A stretch of DNA of 64,000 nucleotides. Source: CAYOSF01 sp964406605. GTDB lineage: Bacteria > Chloroflexota > Dehalococcoidia > DSTF01 > RBG-16-68-14. Below the pieces are notes generated by a model. It searched no databases. It saw only the letters and a list, made by a program, of their open reading frames with translations, and was not told the DNA's origin. Below, in pieces: positions 8,855-19,321 of this stretch (within the stretch, counting starts at the first letter, position 1; the number at the start of each line of letters is the position of its first letter). Location of the stretch: contig CAYOSF010000008.1 in the NCBI GenBank assembly GCA_964406605.1, positions 176,566-240,565 of the forward strand, in the 5' to 3' direction. Position numbers and translations under genes: made by a program.

Positions 8855-9388
8855 CTAGGGGAGCACGAGCGTCTGTCCCGGGGTGAGCGGGTCCTCGACG
8901 GAGGTCAGGCTGTCGCTCGCCGCGACGATCTGCGCCGCGTATTCGAATGGGTCAACCCCCGGGGGTGCGAACAACTCGGCAATCGCGATCAGGGTATCGC
9001 CTTCCTGCACGACGTACTGGCGGGGCTCGGTAGTCACGGTCGCCACGGGCGTTCCAGTCACCGCCGTTGCGGGAGTCCTCGTGGTTGGGACTGGCGTCGA
9101 TGGCGTGGGCGTCTCGACGACTTCGGTGACGATAGGCGTGGTGGTGGTATTGTATATGACGACCTCTTTGCCGTCGCCCGATCCCGGCGGTCTCACCAGC
9201 AGCCACAGGGCGATCGCGGTACCCACCAGCAACGCCAGGAGCGAGCCCCGATAGAGGTTGAAGGACGGCAGCGAACTGGCCGGGCTGAGGCACTCGGCGC
9301 ACAGGTCGCCGCCGTGAACTTCACAGTACACCCGCGCGCAGCGGCGACACTGGCGGGTGGCCTCATTGGAACAGGCGTAGCATTCCAT
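8855..9388 (-). CDS. Cys-rich zinc-finger / transmembrane / LysM protein
   Basis: 177 residues with an unusual three-part architecture. Residues 1-36 hold paired Cys/His motifs (CYACSNEATRQCRRC, YCEVHGGDLCAEC) like a B-box or small zinc finger. Residues about 50-66 are a transmembrane helix (LLALLVGTAIALWLLV). A Thr/Pro-rich linker (residues 75-120) leads to a C-terminal LysM domain (YVVQEGDTLIAIAELF ... LTPGQTLVLP). The likely topology is zinc finger in the cytoplasm and LysM outside, binding an envelope glycan. A TATAGT -10-like box at 9401-9396 ends 7 bp before the ATG, hinting at a leaderless transcript. It occupies the position after rplL where rpoB often lies. Confidence 0.8.
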   Translation of the reverse strand: MECYACSNEATRQCRRCARVYCEVHGGDLCAECLSPASSLPSFNLYRGSLLALLVGTAIALWLLVRPPGSGDGKEVVIYNTTTTPIVTEVVETPTPSTPVPTTRTPATAVTGTPVATVTTEPRQYVVQEGDTLIAIAELFAPPGVDPFEYAAQIVAASDSLTSVEDPLTPGQTLVLP

Positions 9389-9395
9389 CGGCGCA

Positions 9396-9401
9396 ACTAT
9401 A
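9396..9401 (-). promoter_or_regulatory. Possible -10 box of the LysM gene
   Basis: TATAGT on the minus strand, 7 bp before the ATG at 9388; no good -35. A GC-rich hairpin (AGCCGC/GCGGCT, 9425-9440) lies between it and the rplL stop and may act as a weak terminator of the ribosomal operon. Confidence 0.3.
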
Positions 9402-9442
9402 TCAAGTTCGCGCGGCGACGGCCCAGCCGCGAACGCGGCTGC

Positions 9443-10084
9443 CTACTGGAGCTCGGCGGTGGCGCCGGCTTCCTCCAGCTTCTTCTTCACGTTCTCCGCT
9501 TCCTCCTTGCCGACATCCTCCTTGACGGCGACGGGAGCGGATTCCACCAGGTCTTTGGCTTCCTTCAGGCCCAGGGTGGTGACCTCGCGGACGGCCTTGA
9601 TCACGTTGATCTTGTTGGCGCCGATGTCCTTGATGAGCACCGTGAACTCGGTCTTCTCCTCCTCGGCCTCTGCCGGGGCGGCCCCCGGGGCAGCGCCCGG
9701 CGCGCCGGCGGGGACTGCGGCGACGGCGACCGGAGCGGCGGCTGTTACGCCGAACTCTTCCTCGATGCGCTTGTTCAGGTCGCGCAGCTCCAGGACCGTC
9801 ATCTCCTTGATGAGATCGAACGCCTGATCGATCTTACTCATGCTCGACTTTCCTCCTCGTGCCGATTTCGGCTTCTTCTCTTTCTCAGCGGGGGCAGCCT
9901 TCTCCTCTTCCGGCTTCTGGGCTTCCGCCTCGGGCGTCTCGGCCTCCGCTTCTGGGGTCTCGGCTTCCGCTTCGGGTGCCTGGGTCTCCTGCTCGGGCGT
10001 CTCGGCTTCCGCTTCGGGCGCCTGGGTCTCCGGCTCGGGCGTCTCGGCCTCCGCTTCGGGCGTTTGGGTCTCCTCTTCGGCCAT
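9443..10084 (-). CDS. rplL: Ribosomal protein bL12 (L7/L12) with acidic repeat N-terminal extension
   Basis: The C-terminal 132 residues are a normal L7/L12: dimerisation helices (SKIDQAFDLIKEMTVLELRD), Ala/Pro/Gly hinge (VPAGAPGAAPGAAPAEAEEE) and globular domain (FTVLIKDIGANKINVIKAVR ... GLKEAKDLVE). The frame stays open for 81 codons upstream, encoding tandem PEAEAETPE-type acidic repeats and a Lys-rich end. Two starts are possible. ATG 10084, 3 bp after the rplJ stop, has AAGGAG upstream and gives 213 residues; ATG 9841 has GAGGAGGAAA upstream and gives the canonical 132 residues. Both may be used. It is the last gene of the tuf-to-rplL operon; rpoBC do not follow. Confidence 0.93.
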   Translation of the reverse strand: MAEEETQTPEAEAETPEPETQAPEAEAETPEQETQAPEAEAETPEAEAETPEAEAQKPEEEKAAPAEKEKKPKSARGGKSSMSKIDQAFDLIKEMTVLELRDLNKRIEEEFGVTAAAPVAVAAVPAGAPGAAPGAAPAEAEEEKTEFTVLIKDIGANKINVIKAVREVTTLGLKEAKDLVESAPVAVKEDVGKEEAENVKKKLEEAGATAELQ

Positions 10085-10087
10085 TGC

Positions 10088-10648
10088 TCATGCTCCTTCC
10101 AGTTGCTTGCTCCGGGCCTCCAGGAGGCCGGTGAAGGTGTACAGGCTATCGTTCAGGAGGCGGCCCGGCGGACTAGCGAGCAGGCTGCCCAGGAGCCAGG
10201 AGAGCCGCGCCACCGGCGCCTGGAGAGCCCCCGCTAGCTGGCCTGCCAGGACCGGCTTCGGTGGGAGGTCCGCAAGCTCCTGCAGGACGGCCAAGCTGAG
10301 AACCTGCCCGTCCATGACGCCCTTCCGCACGGCGAAGGCGTTGCGGGCGGAGCGCATGTACTGGGTGGCCGCCCGGGCGGGCGTGACGGCGTCGTCGTAG
10401 CCGAAGATGATGGCTGTGGGTCCCTCCGCCAGCTCCACCATCTCGGGCTGGCCCGCTGCCTGCGCCGCGCGCAGAAACAGCCTGTTCTTCACGACTCGGA
10501 GTTCCTGGCCAGCATCCCGGATGGCACGCCGAAGCTGGACCATCTCCGTCACCTTCAGACCCCGGAAGTCGGCCGCGATGGCGATGGTGCACCGTTGGAT
10601 CCGGTCGCGAAGCTCCTCGACGGTTTCGATCTTCTTCTCGGTGGCCAT
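10088..10648 (-). CDS. rplJ: Ribosomal protein uL10
   Basis: 186 residues, typical length. It forms the base of the ribosomal stalk and carries the L7/L12 dimers. Core features are AIAADFRGLKVTEMVQLRRA and LRVVKNRLFLRAA near the N-terminus and GPTAIIFGYDD in the middle. ATG 10648 was chosen because GGGAGGAC lies just upstream and the protein begins like other L10s (ATEKKIETVEELRDRI); a longer frame to 10711 would run through the leader hairpin. The C-terminal segment SLYTFTGLLEARSKQLEGA is the expected L12-binding helix. Confidence 0.97.
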   Translation of the reverse strand: MATEKKIETVEELRDRIQRCTIAIAADFRGLKVTEMVQLRRAIRDAGQELRVVKNRLFLRAAQAAGQPEMVELAEGPTAIIFGYDDAVTPARAATQYMRSARNAFAVRKGVMDGQVLSLAVLQELADLPPKPVLAGQLAGALQAPVARLSWLLGSLLASPPGRLLNDSLYTFTGLLEARSKQLEGA

Positions 10649-10670
10649 CTGTCCTCCCGAACGTGAGAAC

Positions 10671-10698
10671 GCGCTCCGTCCTGCCGAAGACGGAGCGC
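10671..10698 (-). promoter_or_regulatory. Hairpin in rplJ leader (candidate L10-type autoregulatory element)
   Basis: A perfect 10-bp stem (GCGCTCCGTC / GACGGAGCGC) with an 8-base loop, 22 bp upstream of the rplJ start within the 211-bp gap after rplA. The position matches the known L10 leader that binds L10-L12 and regulates rplJL; sequence conservation to that family was not verified. Confidence 0.5.
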
Positions 10699-10859
10699 GA
10701 GCCGGATGCACAACAACGCGGCGATCAGACCGCGTTCGTGGTTCGCTCGACCTGCCTCGGCGGGCGCATTTGCCTTAACTCCCGACGGGGCGGGAGACCC
10801 GCTGTCTTCAGCGATCGTATCGTGACAGAATAGGAAGCCGCGCGCAAGCGGCGGGCAGG

Positions 10860-11570
10860 TTATCCGGGGCTCAGCGCGAGGGTAGGCGTGAGGTCCAGCT
10901 TGATGCCGGGTCCCATCGTCGTCGTCAGGCTCATGCTGCGAACGAACTGGCCCTTGGCGCCGGAAGGCTTCGCCTTCACGACCTCCTGGACCAACGTGGC
11001 AAGGTTCTCCAGCAGCTTCTCCTCATCGAAGCTCACCTTGCCGATGGGGACGTGGAGGATGGACGTGCGATCCAGGCGAAACTCCACCCGACCCTGGGTG
11101 GCGTCCCGCACGGCCTTGCCGATGTCCTCGCCGTCGACGACGGTGCCGGCGCGGGGGTTGGGCATGAGCCCTCGTGGGCCCAGGATCCGTCCCAGGCGGC
11201 CCACCTTGCCCATCAGCTCCCGCTGGGCGATCGCCGCATCGAAGTCGGTCCAGCCGCCTTCGATCCGCTTGACCAAGTCGTCGCTGCCCACGAACTCAGC
11301 GCCGGCTTCCTCCGCGGCCCGGGCGGGCTCGCCTTCGGCAAAGACCAGGACGCGCACTTTCTTTCCCAGACCGTGGGGCAGCAGGGCCGTGCCGCGGAGC
11401 TGCTGCTCCGCGTGGCGGGGGTCGAGCGTAGTGCGCACGTGCAACTCGACCGTCTCGTCGAAGCCAGCGAAGGCGGCCTCTTTGGCCGCGCGCACGGCCT
11501 CGTCCGGCGGATAGGGGTGGGAACGTTCGATCAGCGCGGCCCGCTCTCTGTACTTCTTGCCTCGTCGCAT
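10860..11570 (-). CDS. rplA: Ribosomal protein uL1
   Basis: 236 residues, typical. The L1 signature is clear in GRLGRILGPRGLMPNPRAGT (residues about 125-144), and the N-terminus MRRGKKYRERAALIERS is typical. It binds 23S rRNA at the L1 stalk and usually represses its own operon. It starts 3 bp after the rplK stop. The final residues (DLTPTLALSPG) extend slightly beyond the usual end. Confidence 0.97.
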   Translation of the reverse strand: MRRGKKYRERAALIERSHPYPPDEAVRAAKEAAFAGFDETVELHVRTTLDPRHAEQQLRGTALLPHGLGKKVRVLVFAEGEPARAAEEAGAEFVGSDDLVKRIEGGWTDFDAAIAQRELMGKVGRLGRILGPRGLMPNPRAGTVVDGEDIGKAVRDATQGRVEFRLDRTSILHVPIGKVSFDEEKLLENLATLVQEVVKAKPSGAKGQFVRSMSLTTTMGPGIKLDLTPTLALSPG

Positions 11571-11573
11571 GGT

Positions 11574-11996
11574 CTACACTACCTCAATGCCCATGCTGCG
11601 TGCGGTGCCTTCGATTTGCTGCATGGCCGCCTCAACGTCGTAGGCGTTGAGGTCTCGCATCTTGACCTCCGCGATTTCCCGGATCTGGTCGCGCGTGACC
11701 TGGCCGGCCTTCTCCCGGAGCTGTACGGAGCTTCCCTTCTCGATGCCGGCAGCGCGCTTCAGCATGTCAGACGCGGGCGGGGTCTTCAGAACAAAGGTGA
11801 AGGATCGGTCCTCGAACACGGTGATCTCGGCCGGCACGATGGTGCCGGCCTGGGAGGCGGTCTTCTCGTTGTAGTCCTTGCAGAACGCCATGATGTTCAC
11901 GCCGTGCTGGCCCAGAGCGGGCCCAACGGGCGGCGCCGGATTCGCCTTGCCCGCCTCGATCTGGAGCTTGATGATGGACCGGACCTTCTTGGCCAT
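11574..11996 (-). CDS. rplK: Ribosomal protein uL11
   Basis: 140 residues. The signature PPVGPALGQHGVNIMAFCKD lies near residue 22, with the C-terminal rRNA-binding domain (AGQVTRDQIREIAEVKMRDL, GTARSMGIEV). It forms the GTPase-associated centre with L10. The ATG overlaps nothing and follows the nusG stop by 1 bp. Confidence 0.98.
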   Translation of the reverse strand: MAKKVRSIIKLQIEAGKANPAPPVGPALGQHGVNIMAFCKDYNEKTASQAGTIVPAEITVFEDRSFTFVLKTPPASDMLKRAAGIEKGSSVQLREKAGQVTRDQIREIAEVKMRDLNAYDVEAAMQQIEGTARSMGIEVV

Positions 11997-11997
11997 G

Positions 11998-12660
11998 CTA
12001 CAGCCGCTCCACCTGCAGGAAGTCCAGCTCCACCGGGGTCTCCCGTCCGAAGAACGACACGAGCACCTTCACTTTGCCCTTCTCCAAGTTGAGCTCGTCC
12101 ACCTCGCCGACGAAGTCTTGGAAGGGGCCGTCCACGATTCGAACGCTCTCTCCCATACTGAAGCCTACCTTGACGCGGGGTTCCTCAATCCGCATCTGGC
12201 GCAGGATCCGCCGCACTTCCTCGTCCTCCAACGGCACCGGCCGGTTGCCTGAGCCGACGAACCCGGTCACGCCGGGCGTGTTGCGCACGACGAACCAAGC
12301 CTGGTTGGAATTGGGGTCGTCGTCGCGCAGCTCGACCATCTGGACCAGGATGTAGCCGGGGAAGATCTTCCTGGACACGGTGCGCCGCTGCCCTTCGCGG
12401 ATCTCGATCTCGTCCTCAGTGGGCACCACCACCCGGAACACAAGGTCCTGCGCGTCCATCGAGGCGATGCGGTGCTCGAGGTTGGTCTTCACTTTGTTCT
12501 CGTGCCCGGAATAGGTGTGGATGATGTACCAGACGCGCCCCTCTTGGAACGCCTCCTCCTCTGAGGGGATCTCCGGGTGGGCGTCCTTCTCTTCCTCCGC
12601 CAGTTCCTCGGCGGCGACTTGCGAGTCTTCGGTCTGAGCTTTCATAGTCTTCCCGGCCAA
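11998..12660 (-). CDS. nusG: Transcription termination/antitermination factor NusG
   Basis: 220 residues. An acidic N-terminal extension of about 40 residues (SQVAAEELAEEEKDAHPEIP) precedes the NGN domain (WYIIHTYSGHENKVKTNLEH, RKIFPGYILVQM, NTPGVTGFVG), and the C-terminal KOW domain follows (GESVRIVDGPFQDFVGEVDE). It couples RNA polymerase to the ribosome or Rho. It sits between secE and rplK, the standard order, with 1-2 bp spacing. Confidence 0.97.
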   Translation of the reverse strand: MAGKTMKAQTEDSQVAAEELAEEEKDAHPEIPSEEEAFQEGRVWYIIHTYSGHENKVKTNLEHRIASMDAQDLVFRVVVPTEDEIEIREGQRRTVSRKIFPGYILVQMVELRDDDPNSNQAWFVVRNTPGVTGFVGSGNRPVPLEDEEVRRILRQMRIEEPRVKVGFSMGESVRIVDGPFQDFVGEVDELNLEKGKVKVLVSFFGRETPVELDFLQVERL

Positions 12661-12662
12661 CT

Positions 12663-12980
12663 TCAGCGGAGCAGCGTGTGATCGATGGCCCAGTTGAAGA
12701 ACATGTCGATGCCGCCCAAGAAGACGCCGAACGCGGCGGAGACGACCACCACGACGAACGTCAGGTACCAGGTGTCCTCCCGGGTGGGCCAGGTAACCTT
12801 ACGCAGCTCGCCGACGATGTCCTCCGCCCAGCGGGGCCGGAGGAGCCCGGTCAGGCCTCGCCCTTCCCGCGTCTCCCGCTGGGGACGCCGCACCGGCGCG
12901 GGCCGGACCGACGGGGGACGCCTCCCCTTTCGCCGGGCGGCCTTGGCGGATACAGGATGGCGTCTGATGGCTCTGCTCAT
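12663..12980 (-). CDS. secE: Preprotein translocase subunit SecE
   Basis: 105 residues. A basic, Pro/Arg-rich N-terminal 45 residues is followed by the amphipathic helix and conserved GELRKVTWPTREDTW, then a single transmembrane helix (YLTFVVVVVSAAFGVFLGG). SecE clamps SecY in the translocon. It lies between rpmG and nusG, as expected. Confidence 0.95.
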   Translation of the reverse strand: MSRAIRRHPVSAKAARRKGRRPPSVRPAPVRRPQRETREGRGLTGLLRPRWAEDIVGELRKVTWPTREDTWYLTFVVVVVSAAFGVFLGGIDMFFNWAIDHTLLR

Positions 12981-12998
12981 CTTCGTGCCTCTTCTCCG

Positions 12999-13163
12999 CT
13001 ACCGGACCTCTCGGTGCATCCGGTGGCGACGGCAGCGAGGGCAGTACTTGTTCAACTCCAAACGATCGGGGTCGTTGCGGCGATTCTTGGTCGTCGTGTA
13101 CGTACGCTCGCGACAATCGGGGCAGGCGAGCGTGATAACGACGCGGTCTTCCTTCTTAGCCAC
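12999..13163 (-). CDS. rpmG: Ribosomal protein bL33
   Basis: A 54-residue protein starting at GTG 13163 and ending at TAG 12999. The sequence begins AKKEDRVVITLACPDCRE and contains TYTTTKNRRNDPDRLELNKY and CPRC, the L33 signature with all four zinc-binding cysteines (C+ form). It lies 18 bp before secE and 21 bp after tuf, the usual slot. Confidence 0.95.
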   Translation of the reverse strand: MAKKEDRVVITLACPDCRERTYTTTKNRRNDPDRLELNKYCPRCRRHRMHREVR

Positions 13164-13184
13164 GGCGGCCCCAGTTGCTCCTCT

Positions 13185-14387
<1,203 letters not shown>

Positions 14388-14820
14388 AGCGGTGGTCCCT
14401 CCTTACTGTTCTTCCTCCGCAGCTTCTTGCCCGCGGCCTTGCCTCTAGCGATCGGCACTCGCGTCGCTGTCGAAATACTGAGCCCCGAACCGGGCTCGGA
14501 CTGGCAGCCTCACCTTTGCCAGGGACTCAATCGGATGCACACTCAACTAGTGCATGCCGCGAACGGCAGCCCTGGCGTTCGTGGGGCCATTCGAAGTGTA
14601 GCAGACATGCGCGGCTATGGTCTATGGTGCGGATCGCGGGGTGGGCCGGAACAGCCGGGGGACGGACAGCGCCGTTCCTGCGAGATCGCAGAAGGCGGAG
14701 CCGGTCTCTAGGGGCCCGCTTCCTATCCCGCTCGCGCGCCGGCGGGAGGCGCGGGCCGTCGATATCTCCGCGAGGTCGGCCGTGGTATACTCGCCAGCAC
14801 AGCCCTCAGGAGCACGTTGG
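14388..14820. other. Divergent regulatory region between tuf and gatC
   Basis: No gene is seen in these 433 bases. A minus-strand extended -10 (TGC + TACACT, box at 14600-14595) could start the tuf operon with a leader of about 200 bases. A plus-strand TATACT near 14783-14788 lies about 30 bases before gatC. Neither has a convincing -35. Confidence 0.4.
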
Positions 14821-15111
14821 ATGAGTCTCACGAGAGAGCAGGTGCTGCACGTCGCCCTACTCGCCCGGGTCGGTCTGAGCGAGGACGACGTGGCCATGTT
14901 CCAGGAGCAGCTTTCGCAGATACTGGAGCACTTCGACGCGCTGCAGGAACTGGACACCGAGGGTGTGCCGCCGACATCCCACCCGCTGCCGCTGGAAGGC
15001 GTGGTGCGGCCGGACGCCGTCAAGCCTTCTCTGGACCGGCCCGACGTCCTGGCCAACGCGCCCTCGGCCGACGAAGATGCGTTCCGGGTGCGGGCGGTGC
15101 TAGAGGAGTAA
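14821..15111 (+). CDS. gatC: Asp/Glu-tRNA amidotransferase subunit C
   Basis: 96 residues, typical length. It begins SLTREQVLHVALLARVGLSE and ends with the characteristic VKPSLDRPDVLANAPSADED and FRVRAVLEE. GatC wraps around GatA in the GatCAB enzyme that converts misacylated Glu-tRNA(Gln)/Asp-tRNA(Asn). ATG 14821 follows AGGAGCACGTTGG. gatA starts 1 bp after its stop, so translation is coupled. Confidence 0.96.
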   Translation: MSLTREQVLHVALLARVGLSEDDVAMFQEQLSQILEHFDALQELDTEGVPPTSHPLPLEGVVRPDAVKPSLDRPDVLANAPSADEDAFRVRAVLEE

Positions 15112-15112
15112 C

Positions 15113-16600
<1,488 letters not shown>

Positions 16601-16752
16601 GCGGCCAGCCCTAGGTCAACAACTCCAACTCCGCCGGTGGCCTCACTTGCCAGGCTGCGCGACGTGCTGTTCGTTTGAGGGACGCTCGCCGGACAGAAGG
16701 CCGCCACGTGCCCGCGCTCGCGGCGCCGTCGGTGACCGGCCGGCAGAGCGTG

Positions 16753-16828
16753 TGGAGCCCACATCCGGACTCGAACCGGAGACCTCGCCCTTACCAAGGG
16801 CGTGCTCTACCAACTGAGCTATGTGGGC
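16753..16828 (-). tRNA. tRNA-Thr (anticodon GGU)
   Basis: The minus strand reads GCCCACA at the 5' acceptor, pairing with TGTGGGC, then T and encoded CCA. The D-loop AGCTCAGTTGGTAGAGC, anticodon loop CTTGGTAA and T-loop GGTTCGAGTCC are all standard. 76 nt. Confidence 0.95.
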
Positions 16829-16900
16829 CCTATTCACACCGGAGGCCGGAGGCCTCTCCCTGGGATCTTCGGCCGTCCGGCGCCCGGCGTCAACTGGCAG

Positions 16901-16988
16901 TGGTGGAGGGGGCAGGATTCGAACCTGCGTAGCCCGTCAGGGCAACGATTTTACAGACCGTCGGTTTTAGCCACTCACCCACCCCTCC
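16901..16988 (-). tRNA. tRNA-Tyr (anticodon GUA)
   Basis: The acceptor GGAGGGG pairs with CCCCTCC, followed by ACCA. Anticodon loop CTGTAAA, long variable arm (class II) and T-loop GGTTCGAATCC. 88 nt including encoded CCA. Confidence 0.95.
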
Positions 16989-16997
16989 CCGGAGGCG

Positions 16998-17073
16998 TGG
17001 AGCCCGCGAGGGGATTCGAACCCACTAACCTACCGATTACAAATCGGTTGCGCTACCATTGCGCCACGCGGGC
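16998..17073 (-). tRNA. tRNA-Thr (anticodon UGU)
   Basis: The acceptor GCCCGCG pairs with CGCGGGC, then T and encoded CCA. The anticodon stem ACCGA/TCGGT encloses TTTGTAA and the T-loop is GGTTCGAATCC. 76 nt. First in the minus-strand order Thr-Tyr-Thr, which resembles the classical tRNA cluster upstream of tufB without its glycine tRNA. Confidence 0.95.
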
Positions 17074-17223
17074 CTTCCTCCCTCGCCTCGGGCCTAGCAG
17101 AAATGCGCCCCGATGCGCTGGAGGCCACAGAGAAGTATACCTCGCGCCCCGTGGAAGTCCAGCGGTCTCGCGCTGGAGCCGGCCCCGCGCCACGGGCCGG
17201 CTCCGGTCGGTCGCCGGTTCCGG

Positions 17224-17955
17224 TCACTCCAGCCCGTACACCACCTGCACCTGGACGACAACCTCCAGTTCGCCCGCCTCGATGGGGGTCCCGGCTTGCT
17301 CGGCCATGTCGACGGCTGCCGCACCGTACCGGTAAACGTCCGGCGTCACGCCGCCGCTCTCGGAGATGGACTGCGGCGGTCCCAGGTTGACGCCGGCAGC
17401 ATCGGCCAGTGTCTGCGCCTTGCCGCGCGCCTGCTCCATGGCCTCTTGTCGCGCCTGGTCCTCGAGGGACGACGGGTCGTCGATGGTGAACTGCAGGTCC
17501 TGCACGCGCGCCAGGTTTCCGCCCGCCTTGACGGCGGCGTCGATCAGGTCGCCGGTGTCGTCGATGTTCCGGATCTTGGCCGTGACGAGGTTGGTGACGA
17601 CGAATCCTATCAGCTCCTCCTTGTCACCGCTGTAGTCGTAGCGGGGCTGGACGGAGAAGCGGCTGGTCTGGATGTCCTCGTCCGCCACGCCCCCGTCCTT
17701 GAGGGCCGCCAGCGTCTTGTCCATCGCCTCCGCCGCCTGCGCGCGCGCGTCGCCCACGCTAACAGCCTCCGCCTCGACGCCCAGCGAGACCACCGCCACG
17801 TCTGGCTCGCCGAACACCGATCCTTCACCGGTGACGGCGACGCCGGGCGCCTCCTGGCCCGGGGGCAGCACCGTCGTTTCGGTCCTGCAGGCGAGCGTCA
17901 GCAGCGCCAGCGCCGCGGCTCCCACCACCAACCCCACTACTCTGCCGTTCATCAT
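17224..17955 (-). CDS. SIMPL (DUF541) domain lipoprotein
   Basis: 243 residues. The N-terminal signal with lipobox LLTLAC (Cys about residue 23) predicts an envelope lipoprotein. The SIMPL/DUF541 domain follows (VAVTGEGSVFGEPDVAVVSL ... LVTAKIRNIDDTGDLIDAAV ... GKAQTLADAAGVNLGPPQSI). The family forms oligomeric envelope proteins of poorly defined function. It is a single gene, divergent from lepB across about 115 bp. Confidence 0.9.
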   Translation of the reverse strand: MMNGRVVGLVVGAAALALLTLACRTETTVLPPGQEAPGVAVTGEGSVFGEPDVAVVSLGVEAEAVSVGDARAQAAEAMDKTLAALKDGGVADEDIQTSRFSVQPRYDYSGDKEELIGFVVTNLVTAKIRNIDDTGDLIDAAVKAGGNLARVQDLQFTIDDPSSLEDQARQEAMEQARGKAQTLADAAGVNLGPPQSISESGGVTPDVYRYGAAAVDMAEQAGTPIEAGELEVVVQVQVVYGLE

Positions 17956-18072
17956 GTGTTCCTCCTATCCATGCCGCTCTGGCCGAGCAGGCGAGAGCGG
18001 CCGACATTCCTGATGGGGCGCTTTGCAGGTGAGCAAAACGCCTCTGTGCTATTCTAAATAGACGGACGCACT

Positions 18073-19188
18073 ATGCCAGAAGTTCCCCCGCCCGAGCGCA
18101 ACCCGCAGCAATCCGAGGAAGAGGCGCCTTCGTCCGCTCCCCTGGACTGGCCGTTGCGCGCCGATCTCGGGGCGATGCGGCAAGACACGCGAATGACCTC
18201 GCGTACGGGGGAAGAAGCCGGTGCGGGGCCTTCGGCTCAAGGGTTCTCAGCGGAGCCGGTCGAGGGGTTGCAGCCCGGGTCGGCGTCACCCAGCGCGCCG
18301 CTGCCCGGCGGCCCGTCAGGGGAGGCGACCCGGAGCGATTCGCCAATGATCGGCGTCGGCGGGTCGTCCGCGGGCACGATCTCGGCCAGTACCACCGGCG
18401 TGCCGCACTACTCACCGCCGGCCGTGCCGCCTCACTTTCCGTACGACCCCGGAGCGGGCACGGGCGGAGAGGCCGTGGCCGCTCCGCCGACCGATCGTCG
18501 TTCCACGATTCGCCCGTTCGCCCGCGGGCTGCGCGAGGTGGCGGAGACGATCATCCTGGCGCTGCTCATCTTCCTGCTGGTGCGGGCGGTGGTGCAGAAC
18601 TTCCAGGTGGAAGGCAGGAGCATGGAGCCCACGCTGGAGACGGGCTGGTACCTGCTGGTGAACAAGGCGATCTACTGGGAGATCAACCTGGAGACGGTCC
18701 ACAAGTTCCTTCCCTTCATCGATCCCGGCGACGACCCCACGCGATACATCTTCCGGGGTCCGAAGCGCGGCGACGTCATCGTCTTCAAAGCCCCGGGCCA
18801 GCCCCGAGGGGCGCCCGAGCGCGATTACATAAAGCGGGTGATCGCCGTGCCGGGGGAGTCGGTGGAGATCCGCGACTGCACTGTCTTCATCAACGGAGAG
18901 CCGCTGGATGAGCCGTATATCAAGGAAGCGCCCAGGTCCAACTACGAGCCGCAGACCGTGCCGCCGGGTCACTACTTCGTGATGGGGGACAACCGAAACG
19001 CCAGCCAGGACTCCCGTAGCTGGGGCATGCTGCCGAAGGAGAACATCATCGGCAAGGCCTGGCTCAACTACTGGCCGCTCTCGGCCTTCGGCCTGACTGA
19101 CAACACCTCAGCGGAGCCCGGCAGCGGCACGGTCCCGGAGCCGGCTGACGGCGTCCCCGCCGACAAGGTCGCGGCTGCCTGCTCCTAG
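18073..19188 (+). CDS. lepB: Signal peptidase I with long N-terminal extension
   Basis: 371 residues. The first about 150 residues are Pro/Gly/Ser-rich and probably disordered in the cytoplasm. A transmembrane helix follows (ETIILALLIFLLVRAVVQNF, residues about 158-177) and then the S26 peptidase domain with nucleophile Ser in EGRSMEPTL, general-base Lys in RDYIKRVIAVPGE and the box-E motif GDNRNASQDSR. It cleaves signal peptides on the outer side of the membrane. The extension is unusual, since many signal peptidases start within about 20 residues of the helix. A TATTCT box about 18 bases upstream could be its -10. Confidence 0.93.
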   Translation: MPEVPPPERNPQQSEEEAPSSAPLDWPLRADLGAMRQDTRMTSRTGEEAGAGPSAQGFSAEPVEGLQPGSASPSAPLPGGPSGEATRSDSPMIGVGGSSAGTISASTTGVPHYSPPAVPPHFPYDPGAGTGGEAVAAPPTDRRSTIRPFARGLREVAETIILALLIFLLVRAVVQNFQVEGRSMEPTLETGWYLLVNKAIYWEINLETVHKFLPFIDPGDDPTRYIFRGPKRGDVIVFKAPGQPRGAPERDYIKRVIAVPGESVEIRDCTVFINGEPLDEPYIKEAPRSNYEPQTVPPGHYFVMGDNRNASQDSRSWGMLPKENIIGKAWLNYWPLSAFGLTDNTSAEPGSGTVPEPADGVPADKVAAACS

Positions 19189-19321
19189 CCGGCGCCGGCA
19201 GCGTCCGCAGTCAGCAACGACGAATGCGGCGAGCTCGTCCGCCGATCGGGGTCCGTTGCCGGCGCCCAGCGGACGTACCTTCTCCACCACTTATCTCATG
19301 CTCGGTCCGCAGGGGTGGCGT

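Noticed and set aside
9842..10084. Independent small acidic-repeat gene upstream of rplL
   Set aside because: It has no stop before the rplL start, so it is a frame extension of rplL rather than a separate gene.
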